In this document: in pieces, positions 33,946 to 42,275 of the stretch
How positions within the stretch are numbered: the first letter of the stretch is position 1
Layout: each line of letters starts with the position of its first letter
Assembly: GCF_014217625.1 (NCBI RefSeq)
Contig: NZ_CP043641.1
Location: 3,844,001 to 3,908,000, forward strand
DNA length: 64,000 nt
Direction of reading: 5' to 3'
Source: Leifsonia shinshuensis
GTDB lineage: Bacteria > Actinomycetota > Actinomycetes > Actinomycetales > Microbacteriaceae
Position numbers and translations under genes: made by a program
Notes under the pieces: model-generated
What the model saw: only the letters and a program-made list of their open reading frames with translations
The model's database searches: none
Told to the model about the DNA's origin: nothing

Positions 33946-34761
33946 TCAGACGCGGCTGCTGACCGAGTCGCCCGCCAGCCGCTGCGAGATCCACACCGGG
34001 ATGATCGCGAGAATCGTCAGCACGGCCGCCACCACGTTGACGACGGGCGCCTGGTTGGGCCGGAACAGATTCTGGAAGATCCAGATCGGCAGCGTCTGCA
34101 CGGCAGGTCCCGCCGTGAACGTGGTCACCACGATCTCGTCGAAGCTGAGCGCGAAGGCGAGCAGCACGCCGGCTGCGAGCGCGCCGCGCACCTGCGGCAG
34201 CGTCACCCAGAGGAACGTCTGCCAGCCGCGCGCGCCGAGGTCGCCGGAGGCCTCCTCGAGCGAGGTCCCCATCCGCCGCAGCCGCGCCTGGACGTTGTTG
34301 TAGACGATCACGATGCAGAACGTGGCGTGGCCGATGATGACCGTCGCCATCCCGAGCGTCACGCCGACCGGGCCGAGCACCGTCGTGAACGTCGACGCCA
34401 GCGCGATGCCCGTCACGATGCCGGGGAGGGTGATCGGCAGCACGACGAGGAAGTTGATGCTCTGCCGTCCGAAGAACCGGAACCGCTGCACCGCGAACGC
34501 CGCCATCGTCCCGAGCACCAGCGCGATCGCGGAGGCGCACAGTCCGGCGATCACGGACGTCGCCAGCGCGTCCGCCGCGCCGCGGGAGTGGAACGCGTCC
34601 ACCCACCACTGCAGCGTGAAGCCGGGCGGCGGGAACGAGAACGTGTGCGAGCTGTTGAACGAGTTCAGCACGATCAGCAGCAGCGGCACGTACAGGATCA
34701 CCAGGCCGACCAGCATGCAGAGGCCGACCACGATCCGCGCCGGGGTCGAGAGCAGTTTCAC
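33946..34761 (-). CDS. potC: Polyamine-type ABC permease, PotC-like
   Basis: Integral membrane permease of 271 aa with six TM helices. It begins VKLLSTPARIVVGLCMLVGLV, and the EAA loop LEEASGDLGARGWQTFLWVTLPQ lies near residue 180. The GTG at 34761 overlaps the potB stop as GTGA, which fixes the start. Last gene of a tightly coupled four-gene importer. Spermidine/putrescine is the usual substrate of this group; other cationic or amino-acid-derived compounds are possible. Confidence 0.85.
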   Translation of the reverse strand: MKLLSTPARIVVGLCMLVGLVILYVPLLLIVLNSFNSSHTFSFPPPGFTLQWWVDAFHSRGAADALATSVIAGLCASAIALVLGTMAAFAVQRFRFFGRQSINFLVVLPITLPGIVTGIALASTFTTVLGPVGVTLGMATVIIGHATFCIVIVYNNVQARLRRMGTSLEEASGDLGARGWQTFLWVTLPQVRGALAAGVLLAFALSFDEIVVTTFTAGPAVQTLPIWIFQNLFRPNQAPVVNVVAAVLTILAIIPVWISQRLAGDSVSSRV

Positions 34762-35576
34762 ACGTTCTCCAATGCGCCGGTGCGGCGGACCGCCAGCAGG
34801 TAGAGCACGACCGCGACGAGCGGGATCACCGACAGCGCCGCCGCCAGCGGCTGGTTGTTCGCCGTGACGAGCTGCCCGTAGATGAGGTTCGCGAGCAGCT
34901 GCGTCTTGCCTCCGACGATCCCCACCGCGATGTAGTCGCCGAAGCTCAGCGCGAACGTGAAGATCGACCCGGCCACGATCGCGGGGAACACCAGCGGGAA
35001 CGCCACCGTCCTGATCGTCCGCCAGGTCGACGCGCCCAGGTCGTAGCTGGCCTCGAACAGCGAGTCGGGCACCCGGTCGAAGCCGGCGTACACCGGGATG
35101 ATCATGTACGGCAGCCACAGGTAGGCCAGCGTCATGATCGTCGCGGGGAGGCCGAATCCGGGGGTCCAGCCGCCGGTCGCGACCGCGATCGGCCCGCCCG
35201 GCTCGACCAGGATGCGCCAGGCGTACGCCTTCACCAGGTAGCTTGCCCACAGCGGCGTCGTCACCGCGACCAGGTAGAGCGCGCGCCGGCTCGGCTTGGC
35301 CACCTTCGCGATGTACAGGGCCATCGGGAAGGCGACCACGGCGTCGATGAGCGTCACTCCGAGCGCCACGAGCAGCGTCCGCAGCGCGACCGTCCCGTAG
35401 ACCGGGTCGGTGAACAGCGTCGCGTAGTTCTCCAGCGTGAAGGTCGGGACCACCGCGCCCGTGAACCCGTCCACCGTCCAGAACGACGAGACCAGGAGGA
35501 CGGCGATCGAGCCCAGGTAGATGACGACGAGCCAGAGCAGGGGAGGCCCGAGCAGGAAGCCCAGGCGAGCCCTCAT
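34758..35576 (-). CDS. potB: Polyamine-type ABC permease, PotB-like
   Basis: Integral membrane permease of 272 aa. It begins [24 protein letters not shown]; the EAA loop is LFEASYDLGASTWRTIRTVAFPLVFPAI near residue 180. The ATG at 35576 overlaps the binding-protein stop as ATGA; the longer frame upstream belongs to that gene's shadow. Six TM helices. Forms the channel with the next permease. Confidence 0.86.
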   Translation of the reverse strand: MRARLGFLLGPPLLWLVVIYLGSIAVLLVSSFWTVDGFTGAVVPTFTLENYATLFTDPVYGTVALRTLLVALGVTLIDAVVAFPMALYIAKVAKPSRRALYLVAVTTPLWASYLVKAYAWRILVEPGGPIAVATGGWTPGFGLPATIMTLAYLWLPYMIIPVYAGFDRVPDSLFEASYDLGASTWRTIRTVAFPLVFPAIVAGSIFTFALSFGDYIAVGIVGGKTQLLANLIYGQLVTANNQPLAAALSVIPLVAVVLYLLAVRRTGALENV

Positions 35577-36781
35577 CCCTTGATCTCCTGCCACTTGCTC
35601 ACCCATTCGCTGTACGCGGTGCAGTCGTTGCCGCTGCCGTCGACGCACTTGGTCTGCGGCGTGGTCCAGTAGTGGATCTTGGCGGCGTAGCCCGCGTCGA
35701 GCGCGTGGTACTGCGTGCAGAAGGTCGGGTCCTCGGTCTTCTCGCACGCCTTGGTCTGCGCCGGCGCCTCACCGAACCACTCCGCCACCTGGGCGTTGAC
35801 CGTCGGGGAGGTGATCCAGTTCATCCACTGGTACATGCAGTTCGGGTGCTTCGCCTTGGCGGCGATCATCCAGGTGTCCGACCAGCCGGTGGATCCTTCG
35901 CTCGGGACGGTCGTGCCGACCTGCACCTTTCCGTCGCTCTGGATGAGGTTGGCGATGACCTGCCACGACGTGCCGACGACGCTGGCGCCGGACTCGAACG
36001 ACTGCACGGACTTGGTGTAGTCCGACCAGTACTCGCCGATGGAGGCCTTCTGCTTCTTCAGCAGCGAGACCGCGGCGTCGAGCTGCTTCTCGGTCAGCGA
36101 GTACGGGTCCTTGATCCCGAGCGACGGGTCGTGCGCCTTCAGGTACAGCGCGGCGTCGGCGATGTAGATCGGGGAGTCGTACGCGGTGACCTTGCCGGCG
36201 TACTTGGACGCGTCGTCGAAGACGGCCGACCAGGAATCCGGCGCCGGGGTGACGGCCGCCTTGTTGTACATCAGCACGTTGGCTCCCCAGCCGTGCGGGA
36301 TGCCGTACATCTGGCCGTCGACCGAGTTCCAGGCCTTGTTCTTGAGGAAGCTGGAGATGGTCGTGTAGTTCGGCACCAGCTTGGTGTTGACCGGCGCGAC
36401 CTGGCCGCCGTAGACCAGGCGGAGGGTCGCGTCGCCGGAGGCCGAGACGCCGTCGTAGTCGCCGGTGCGCATGAGCTGCACCATCTCGTCGGAGGTGCCG
36501 GCGACCTTGGCGTTGACCTGGCAGCCGGTGTTCTGCTCGAACGGCGTCACCCAGTTCACCTTGGGGTCGTTGGAGCCGTCCTCGGCGTAGCCCGCCCAGA
36601 CGATCAGGTTGAGCTGGTTCTCGTTGGCCCCGAGCTTCTTCGCCATCGGGACGTTCGGCACCGAGCCGGCCGAGCCGCCCGTGGAGCCGCCGCCGGAACA
36701 GGCCGCGAGCACCAGGAGGGCGGCCGAGACGGCCGCCGCTGCGGCCGCCGAGCGCGCCACGCGCTTCGTTGCACGGATCAT
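35573..36781 (-). CDS. potD: Polyamine-type ABC substrate-binding lipoprotein
   Basis: Binding protein of 402 aa. Signal peptide with lipobox LVLAAC near residue 28, then a Gly/Ser linker. The mature domain includes [13 protein letters not shown] and [24 protein letters not shown], characteristic of the PotD/PotF fold. Five further cysteines near the C-terminus ([20 protein letters not shown]) may form disulfides, which is unusual for PotD. Start fixed by an ATGA overlap with the ATPase gene. Gene order ATPase, binding protein, permease, permease on the minus strand. Confidence 0.83.
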   Translation of the reverse strand: MIRATKRVARSAAAAAAVSAALLVLAACSGGGSTGGSAGSVPNVPMAKKLGANENQLNLIVWAGYAEDGSNDPKVNWVTPFEQNTGCQVNAKVAGTSDEMVQLMRTGDYDGVSASGDATLRLVYGGQVAPVNTKLVPNYTTISSFLKNKAWNSVDGQMYGIPHGWGANVLMYNKAAVTPAPDSWSAVFDDASKYAGKVTAYDSPIYIADAALYLKAHDPSLGIKDPYSLTEKQLDAAVSLLKKQKASIGEYWSDYTKSVQSFESGASVVGTSWQVIANLIQSDGKVQVGTTVPSEGSTGWSDTWMIAAKAKHPNCMYQWMNWITSPTVNAQVAEWFGEAPAQTKACEKTEDPTFCTQYHALDAGYAAKIHYWTTPQTKCVDGSGNDCTAYSEWVSKWQEIKG

Positions 36782-37866
36782 GAGTCCTGCCTCTCTTCTA
36801 CACCTCTGCTGCGAGGTACATCTGCGTCCTGGAGGTCGTCCTCCGCGTCGCCGCCGAGCCTCCGGAGGTCGTCGTCGTTCCAGGTCACGTGCACGCGTGA
36901 GCCGCGGTCGAGCTCGACGCGGTGCGTGCGGTCGTTGCTCTCCAGCACCGAGATCCGGAGGCCCGCGTCGAGGTCCACCACGCGGCGGATGCTGTTGCCC
37001 GCGTAGACGGACTCGACCAGCGTTCCGGCCGCGGACGGCGAGCCGGAGGCGTCGGGTAGCGTGTGCAGCTCCAGCTTCTCCGGCCGGATGGAGTACTCGC
37101 CCTCCAGGCCCAGGATGCTGCGGGCGCGCTCGCGGTCGAACAGGTTCGACGTGCCGACGAAGTCCGCGACGAACCGGGAGTTCGGGTGCTCGTACAGCTC
37201 CCGCGGTGTCCCCAACTGCTCGATCCGCCCGTTGTTGAAGACCGCGATCCGGTCGGACAGCGTCAGGGCCTCGTCCTGGTCGTGGGTGACGAAGACGAAG
37301 GCGATCCCGAGCTCGTGCTGGAGCTGCTTGAGCTCGACCTGCATCTGCTGGCGCAGCTTGAGGTCGAGCGCGCCGAGCGGCTCGTCCAGCAGCAGCGCCT
37401 TCGGCTGAACGACGGTCGCGCGGGCGAGGGCCACGCGTTGTCGCTGGCCGCCGGAGAGCTGCGCGGGCTTGCGGTCGGCGAAGCCGGTCAGCTGCACGGA
37501 GGCGAGCGCGTCCATCGCCCGCCTGCGTCGCTCGGCTCGGCCGACGCCGCGGACCCGCAGGCCGTAGGCGACGTTGTCGAGCACCGACATGTGCGGGAAC
37601 AGCGCGTAGTCCTGGAAGACGGTGTTGACGTCGCGCGCGGCGGCCGGCTTGCCGGTGACGTCCTGGCCGAACAGCTCGATCGTGCCGGAGGTCGGCTGTT
37701 CGAAGCCGGCGATGCAGCGCAGCACCGTGGTCTTCCCCGAGCCGGAGGGGCCGAGCATGGAGAAGAACTCCCCGGCGGCGATCTCCAGATCGAGGCCGTC
37801 GACGGCCGCGACCGTCCCGAATCGTTTGGTCAGTCCGGTCAGCCTGATGGCGGGCTGCTCGCTCAC
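36778..37866 (-). CDS. potA: Polyamine-type ABC ATP-binding protein, PotA-like
   Basis: ATPase of 362 aa with NBD (1-240) and TOBE-type C-terminal domain. Walker [10 protein letters not shown] near residue 39, signature [14 protein letters not shown] near 137, Walker [13 protein letters not shown] near 158, H-loop [10 protein letters not shown]. First gene of the operon. Upstream (37894-37913) a 10-bp direct repeat GCAATCATAT/GCGATCAGAT may be a regulatory site, and a palindromic repeat lies beyond it. Confidence 0.9.
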   Translation of the reverse strand: MSEQPAIRLTGLTKRFGTVAAVDGLDLEIAAGEFFSMLGPSGSGKTTVLRCIAGFEQPTSGTIELFGQDVTGKPAAARDVNTVFQDYALFPHMSVLDNVAYGLRVRGVGRAERRRRAMDALASVQLTGFADRKPAQLSGGQRQRVALARATVVQPKALLLDEPLGALDLKLRQQMQVELKQLQHELGIAFVFVTHDQDEALTLSDRIAVFNNGRIEQLGTPRELYEHPNSRFVADFVGTSNLFDRERARSILGLEGEYSIRPEKLELHTLPDASGSPSAAGTLVESVYAGNSIRRVVDLDAGLRISVLESNDRTHRVELDRGSRVHVTWNDDDLRRLGGDAEDDLQDADVPRSRGVEERQDS

Positions 37867-37943
37867 ATCCAGTCTCCTTCGACGGTGGGCGTCGCAATCA
37901 TATGCGATCAGATGTTGGTGCGACTACGGTTTCCGCAGCAAAG

Positions 37944-37996
37944 ATTCGTCACGAATGTCGATTCCCGCTGTCTGAGAGTCGACATTCGGTCCGAAA
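37944..37996. repeat. Palindromic intergenic repeat, copy C (degenerate)
   Basis: Left arm ATTCGTCACGAATGTCGA (37944-37961) and right arm TCGACATTCGGTCCGAAA (37979-37996) pair imperfectly. It lies between divergent genes (potA and htrA), so at this site it cannot be a shared terminator. Confidence 0.75.
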
Positions 37997-38061
37997 GGTC
38001 TGTACTCCGCCGTTGGCGAACGGGAGGCCCCTCCGCCCCGCGCAAGGCGCACACTCGTCTC

Positions 38062-38985
38062 ATGACGGATGCGGACGCGCTGGACGCCTACTCGACGGCG
38101 GTGGTACGCGTCGCGCGGGTCGTCGGCCCGGCGGTCGCCGCCGTGACCGCCCGGACCTCCCGCGGCGTCGGCCTCGGCAGCGCCACCGTCGTCTCGGCGG
38201 AGGGCCACCTCCTCACCAGCGCGCACGTCGTGGAGGGCGCGGGGAGCGTCGACCTCGCGTTCGAGGACGGCACCCGGGTGCGCGCCCGCGTGATCGGCCG
38301 CGACCCGCTCTCCGACCTCGCGATGCTGCTCGCGGACTCCGCAGTGCCGGCACCGGTCGAGCTCGGCGACGCCGCGAAGCTCCAGGTCGGCCAGCTCGTC
38401 GTCGCCGTCGGCAATCCGCTGGGCCTCGCCGGAAGCGTGACAGCCGGCATCGTCTCGGCGCTCGGGAGGTCGCTCCCGACCCGGTCCGGCCGGGTGGTGG
38501 ACGAGGTCATCCAGACCGACGCCGCGCTCAACCCCGGCAACAGCGGGGGAGCGCTCGCCGACAGCACCGCCCGCATGATCGGCGTGAACACGGCGGTCGC
38601 CGGAACCGGCCTCGGCCTCGCCGTCCCGATCAACGCCACCAGCCGGCAGATCATGGACACCTTGATGCGCGAGGGCCGCGTCCGCCGCGGCTGGCTCGGC
38701 ATCGCCGGCGCCGAGATCACCCTCAGCCCGGAGATCGCCCGCAAGGCGGGAGCACGCACCGGCATCCAGGTGATGTCGGTGGTCCCGGACAGCCCGGCCG
38801 ACCTCGCCGGCATCCGCACCGGCGACGTGCTCATCTCCCTCGACCGGATGCGCATCCACGCGGTCGCGGACCTCCAGCGGCTGATGATCGCGAGCACGAT
38901 CGGGAGGCGGCTGGAGCTGACGGTGTGGCGGAACGGCGCGCTCGTCGACGCCATCGTCGAACCCACCGAACTCACCGACGCGTAA
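38062..38985 (+). CDS. HtrA/DegP-like trypsin-family serine protease with PDZ domain
   Basis: Protease of 307 aa: chymotrypsin-fold domain 20-205 with catalytic H55 (LTSAHVV), D85 (DPLSDLAML) and S161 (LNPGNSGGAL), then one PDZ domain (residues 215-300, RRGWLGIAG and SVVPDSPADLAGIRTGDVLISLD). No signal peptide or TM segment is visible before residue 30, unlike most HtrA proteins, so it may be cytosolic or have a start further upstream that I cannot find. Flanked by two palindromic repeats. Monocistronic. Confidence 0.88.
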   Translation: MTDADALDAYSTAVVRVARVVGPAVAAVTARTSRGVGLGSATVVSAEGHLLTSAHVVEGAGSVDLAFEDGTRVRARVIGRDPLSDLAMLLADSAVPAPVELGDAAKLQVGQLVVAVGNPLGLAGSVTAGIVSALGRSLPTRSGRVVDEVIQTDAALNPGNSGGALADSTARMIGVNTAVAGTGLGLAVPINATSRQIMDTLMREGRVRRGWLGIAGAEITLSPEIARKAGARTGIQVMSVVPDSPADLAGIRTGDVLISLDRMRIHAVADLQRLMIASTIGRRLELTVWRNGALVDAIVEPTELTDA

Positions 38986-38993
38986 CCGCCCGC

Positions 38994-39052
38994 GCGATTC
39001 GTGCCGAATGTCGACTCTCGCGCCGCCGAAGTCGACATTCGGCACGAATCGC
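38994..39052. repeat. Palindromic intergenic repeat, copy D (perfect 22-bp arms)
   Basis: Arms 38994-39015 (GCGATTCGTGCCGAATGTCG then AC) and 39031-39052 are exact reverse complements with a 15-base loop. Located between the convergent htrA and sensor-kinase genes; could terminate both. Confidence 0.93.
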
Positions 39053-39058
39053 GAAGGG

Positions 39059-40306
39059 TCAGGTTCGCGCGGCGGCATCCTTCGGTAACCGCACCACGAC
39101 CTGCGCACCGCCGCCCTCGCGATCCACCGCGCTCACCCGGCCGCGGTGTCGGTCGACGACCTCCGCGACCAGCGCCAGCCCCAGCCCGTAGTGCCGCTCC
39201 CGCCCGGCCGAGCCGCCCTCCGCGCGCGCGGACGCGAAGCGGTCGAACGCGCGGTCCTGGAGGCCGTCGCCGAAGCCGGGGCCGTCGTCGGAGACCGTGA
39301 GCTCGACCTCCTCGCGGGAGGTCGAGACGTCGATCGCGACCTGCGAACCGGCGTGATCGAGGGCGTTGTCGACCAGCGCCACGATCATCCGGCGCAGCGA
39401 CACCGGGGCGCCGGTGACGACCGCGTCGGGCGTGGCCGTGGTCGTCAGCACGATCTCCCGCTCATGCGCCCGCCCCTCCGCCGACCGCGCGACGACCGCC
39501 GCGAGCTCGCCGATGTCGACGCGCTCCGGCTCCACGTTCTGGCGCGGGTCGGCCGCGGTGAGCAGGTCCTCCACGATCTCGGTCAGCGCCCGGCTGTCGT
39601 CCACGATCTCGTCCAGGCCCGAGCGCACGTCGTCGTCGACGGACACGGCGCCGGCTCCGCCGCCACCGCCGCCACCGCGTGACAGCCGCCGGCGCAGCAG
39701 CTGCGCCCGGGTGCTCAGCAGCGTCAGCGGTGTCCGCAGCTCGTGCCCCGCGTCCGCGACGAACCGACGCTGCAGCGCCAGCGCCTCCGACATCGGGCGC
39801 ATCGACCGGCGCGCCAGCAGGAGCCCGAGCAGGGCCGCTGCCACCGTCGCGATCGCGCCGGAGATGACGAGCGCGGTGAGCAGGCGGCCCATCTCCTCCT
39901 GCTGCTCGGCCAGGCCGTAGCTGATCTGCACGACCTTGCCGCGCCGCACGTCGGTCTGGGTGAGGTAGCTCTTCCCATCCGCGGCCACGACGGTCTCGGT
40001 GATCGACCCGCCGTTCCGGGCGACCTCCTGCAGTGCCCGCTCGTCCGGGAGGCCCTTCGGCAGGTTGGGGGAGACGTCCCTGCCCTGCGGGAGGATGACC
40101 GTGATCAGGAGGTCGTGCGGCGCGTCGTGCACGGAGTCCACCTGCGAGGCGTCCGCGAGCGCGCGCTTCGCGGCCTCCGTCTGGCCCGTCGAAACCACGA
40201 TGTAGACGACGCCGCCGAGCACGACGAACAGCGCCAGGATGATCCCGGCGAACTGCAGGGCGAGCCGCGCCGACGCCGTGCGCAGCTCGCGGAGGTCGGC
40301 CTTCAT
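39059..40306 (-). CDS. Two-component sensor histidine kinase
   Basis: Membrane kinase of 415 aa. Two TM helices near 20-40 and 142-165 bracket a 100-residue extracytoplasmic sensor. HisKA motif ADAGHELRTPLTLL (H188), a poly-glycine insert (seven Gly near residue 209), then HATPase_c with N-box ALVDNALDHAG and G-box SDDGPGFGDG. It is coupled by ATGA to the response regulator gene and lies at the end of the reductase/FMN-binding/ApbE operon, whose function it probably controls. Signal unknown. Confidence 0.9.
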   Translation of the reverse strand: MKADLRELRTASARLALQFAGIILALFVVLGGVVYIVVSTGQTEAAKRALADASQVDSVHDAPHDLLITVILPQGRDVSPNLPKGLPDERALQEVARNGGSITETVVAADGKSYLTQTDVRRGKVVQISYGLAEQQEEMGRLLTALVISGAIATVAAALLGLLLARRSMRPMSEALALQRRFVADAGHELRTPLTLLSTRAQLLRRRLSRGGGGGGGAGAVSVDDDVRSGLDEIVDDSRALTEIVEDLLTAADPRQNVEPERVDIGELAAVVARSAEGRAHEREIVLTTTATPDAVVTGAPVSLRRMIVALVDNALDHAGSQVAIDVSTSREEVELTVSDDGPGFGDGLQDRAFDRFASARAEGGSAGRERHYGLGLALVAEVVDRHRGRVSAVDREGGGAQVVVRLPKDAAART

Positions 40307-40971
40307 CCGACTCCGCCCAGCCGGTAGCCCACGCCGCGCACCGTCTCGATGAGCGTGCGGCCGAACTTCTTGCGGAGGTGGTGCACGTAGGTGTCGACCA
40401 CGCCGGGGTCGTCCGCGTCGGCGAACACCTCGTCCAGCAGCACGGCGCGGGAGAAGACCTGCTCGGGGCGGCGGGCCAGCAGCTCGAGCAGGCCGGCCTC
40501 CCGGTCGGAGAGCACGGTGCGCTCACCGCTGCCGAGCGTGACCGTGCGGCTGCCGACATCCAGCTGGCCGCCGGGGAAGCGCACGGTCGGGACCTCCGAC
40601 GACGCCCGGCGGATCAGCGCGCGCACCCGGGCGAGCAGCTCGTCGATGTCGAACGGCTTCGCCAGGTAGTCCTCCGCGCCGGCGTTCAGCCCGTCCACCC
40701 GGTCGGGGGCGGTGCCGAGGGCCGAGAGGATGAGGATGGGCGTCGTCACGCCGTTGCTGCGGAGCCCGCGCAGCACGCCGAGCCCGTCGACGGCGGGGAG
40801 GCCGCGGTCGAGCACGACGGCGTCGAACTGCTCGGTGAGCCCGCGGTGCAGTGCGCGCTGGCCGTCGCGGGCGATCTCCACGTCGTAGCCGTCGGAGACG
40901 AGCAGCGTCTCCAGCATCCCGGCGAGACGGCTGTCGTCCTCGGCGACCAGGACCCTGCGGCGCTCACTCAT
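40303..40971 (-). CDS. OmpR-family response regulator
   Basis: Regulator of 222 aa: receiver domain with acidic pocket EDD (11-13) and phosphoacceptor D55 (AVVLDRGLP), and an OmpR/PhoB winged helix (SDREAGLLELLARRPEQVFSRAVLLDEVF to YVHHLRKKFG). ATG 40971 chosen from the conserved MSERRRVLVAEDD start; the longer frame is a shadow of apbE. OmpR-type regulators bind direct repeats about 11 bp apart; such repeats occur before 43661 and before 47271, making those promoters its likely targets. Confidence 0.9.
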   Translation of the reverse strand: MSERRRVLVAEDDSRLAGMLETLLVSDGYDVEIARDGQRALHRGLTEQFDAVVLDRGLPAVDGLGVLRGLRSNGVTTPILILSALGTAPDRVDGLNAGAEDYLAKPFDIDELLARVRALIRRASSEVPTVRFPGGQLDVGSRTVTLGSGERTVLSDREAGLLELLARRPEQVFSRAVLLDEVFADADDPGVVDTYVHHLRKKFGRTLIETVRGVGYRLGGVG

Positions 40972-41012
40972 GCCCGCAGTATAGGAGGGGTCGCCCGCGA
41001 GCCCGTCGCCGC

Positions 41013-41771
41013 TCACCGGGGATGCTCCGCTCCCGCGAAGTCCAGCTCGCCGACCCCGAGCAGCCGGCCGGCCGCGTCGACGGCGAGCACGCCGCGCGCG
41101 CCGTGGCCCAGTGCCCAGCGGATGCCGTCCTCCCCGAGCGCGAACACCGCGGTCGCCAGGAGGTCGGCGGTCGTGAGGTCGGCGGCGACGACCGTGGCGC
41201 TGCGCAGCCCGGTCGCTGCGGAGTCCGTGCGGCCGTCCACCATGTGGGCGCCGCGCTCGTAGGCGCCGGAGGTCGCGACGCCGCCGTCCCGCACCTCCAG
41301 CACAGCGAGCACGTCCGCCGCGCTGTCGGGGGAGCGGACGCCGACGTTCCACGGCCGGCCGTCGCCCGGGCTTCCGGACACAGCGACGTCGCCGCCCGCA
41401 TTGAGGCAGAAGTCCGGGAGGCCGCCCTCGGCGAGCGAGCGCGCTGCGCGGTCGGCGGCCCAGCCCTTCACCACGCCGTCGAGGTCCCAGGAGCCGTCCG
41501 GCCGCCGGATGCGGAACGCGCCTCCGGACGCCTCCGCCATCCCGGAGCCGAGCGCGACCACCTCCGCGAAGTCGTCGCTCACCCCGGACAGGTCGCCGCC
41601 GTGGGCGTTCACCCGGCTGAGCTCGCTGTCGGGACGATAGGCGGAGAACCGGGCGTCCGCGTCCCGCAGCACGCGGAACGCGCGCTCGGCTGCGGCCGAT
41701 GCGACCGTCTCCGACGCCTCCCGGATGTCGATCGACATCGGGATGCCCATGACGGTCTCCAGGAACCTCAT
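41013..41771 (-). CDS. apbE: FAD:protein FMN transferase (ApbE family)
   Basis: Flavin transferase of 252 aa that covalently attaches FMN from FAD to a threonine in partner proteins. Seen: RFSAYRPDSELSRVN near residue 42, WDLDGVVKGWAADRAARSL near 95 and NAGGDVAVSG near 123, all ApbE landmarks, then the DLTTADLLATAVFALGEDG metal/flavin region. No signal peptide is seen, although many ApbE proteins are exported. It overlaps the stop of the FMN-binding-domain gene upstream (ATGA), its most obvious substrate. Confidence 0.9.
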   Translation of the reverse strand: MRFLETVMGIPMSIDIREASETVASAAAERAFRVLRDADARFSAYRPDSELSRVNAHGGDLSGVSDDFAEVVALGSGMAEASGGAFRIRRPDGSWDLDGVVKGWAADRAARSLAEGGLPDFCLNAGGDVAVSGSPGDGRPWNVGVRSPDSAADVLAVLEVRDGGVATSGAYERGAHMVDGRTDSAATGLRSATVVAADLTTADLLATAVFALGEDGIRWALGHGARGVLAVDAAGRLLGVGELDFAGAEHPR

Positions 41772-42262
41772 CGCTGGTCGATGGCCGACTGCAGCGACTG
41801 GATGTAGCCCTCCGAGGTGTACGTCGCACCCGAGATCGTGTCGATCTTCGCGGACTGGGAGGCCATGGCCTCCTGCTGCAGCATCGGGATCGCCTGCGAG
41901 TTGATCTCCTGGTCGCGGAAGCTCTCCGTCGGGTACTGGACGGCGTCCACGGCGGTGATTTTGGTCCCCTCGAAGGTGACCTTCACCTGCACAGGGCCGT
42001 AGCGGGTGTCGACGGCGGTGCCGGTGACGGTCTTCGTCGCGGCGGCAGGAGCGGCGGCGGCGCTCGCAGAGGCGGACGGCGTCGCGGTCGCGCTGGGCGT
42101 GGCCGCCGGCGTCGGCGTGGCGGCCGGCGTCGTGGTCGCGTGCGCCGACGACAGGGCGGTGCTCTGCTCACCCACGCCGTACAGCTTGAGGCCGATGGTG
42201 GCGCCCATCACCACGAGGATGATGGTGAAGAGGACGGTCCCGCGCCAGGATTTGCTGTTCAT
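41768..42262 (-). CDS. Membrane-anchored FMN-binding domain protein
   Basis: Protein of 164 aa: TM anchor at 8-27 (GTVLFTIILVVMGATIGLKL), a Thr/Pro/Ala-rich linker (40-75) and an FMN_bind domain (80-164). The flavinylation motif DTISGATYTS near residue 140 carries the threonine normally modified by ApbE, encoded by the next gene. It would be an extracytoplasmic one- or two-electron carrier next to the reductase at 42276. Confidence 0.9.
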   Translation of the reverse strand: MNSKSWRGTVLFTIILVVMGATIGLKLYGVGEQSTALSSAHATTTPAATPTPAATPSATATPSASASAAAAPAAATKTVTGTAVDTRYGPVQVKVTFEGTKITAVDAVQYPTESFRDQEINSQAIPMLQQEAMASQSAKIDTISGATYTSEGYIQSLQSAIDQR

Positions 42263-42275
42263 GGTCTCGGTCCGT

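Noticed and set aside
37894..37913. Tandem 10-bp repeat GCAATCATAT/GCGATCAGAT before potA
   Set aside because: May be a regulator site but has two mismatches in ten and no other copy in the window; not strong enough to call.
37917..37933. 17-bp identity with 43782-43798 (ggtgcgactacggtttc)
   Set aside because: The second copy includes the -10 region of the antiporter gene, the first lies in a repeat region; no flanking similarity, so chance or promoter similarity is sufficient.
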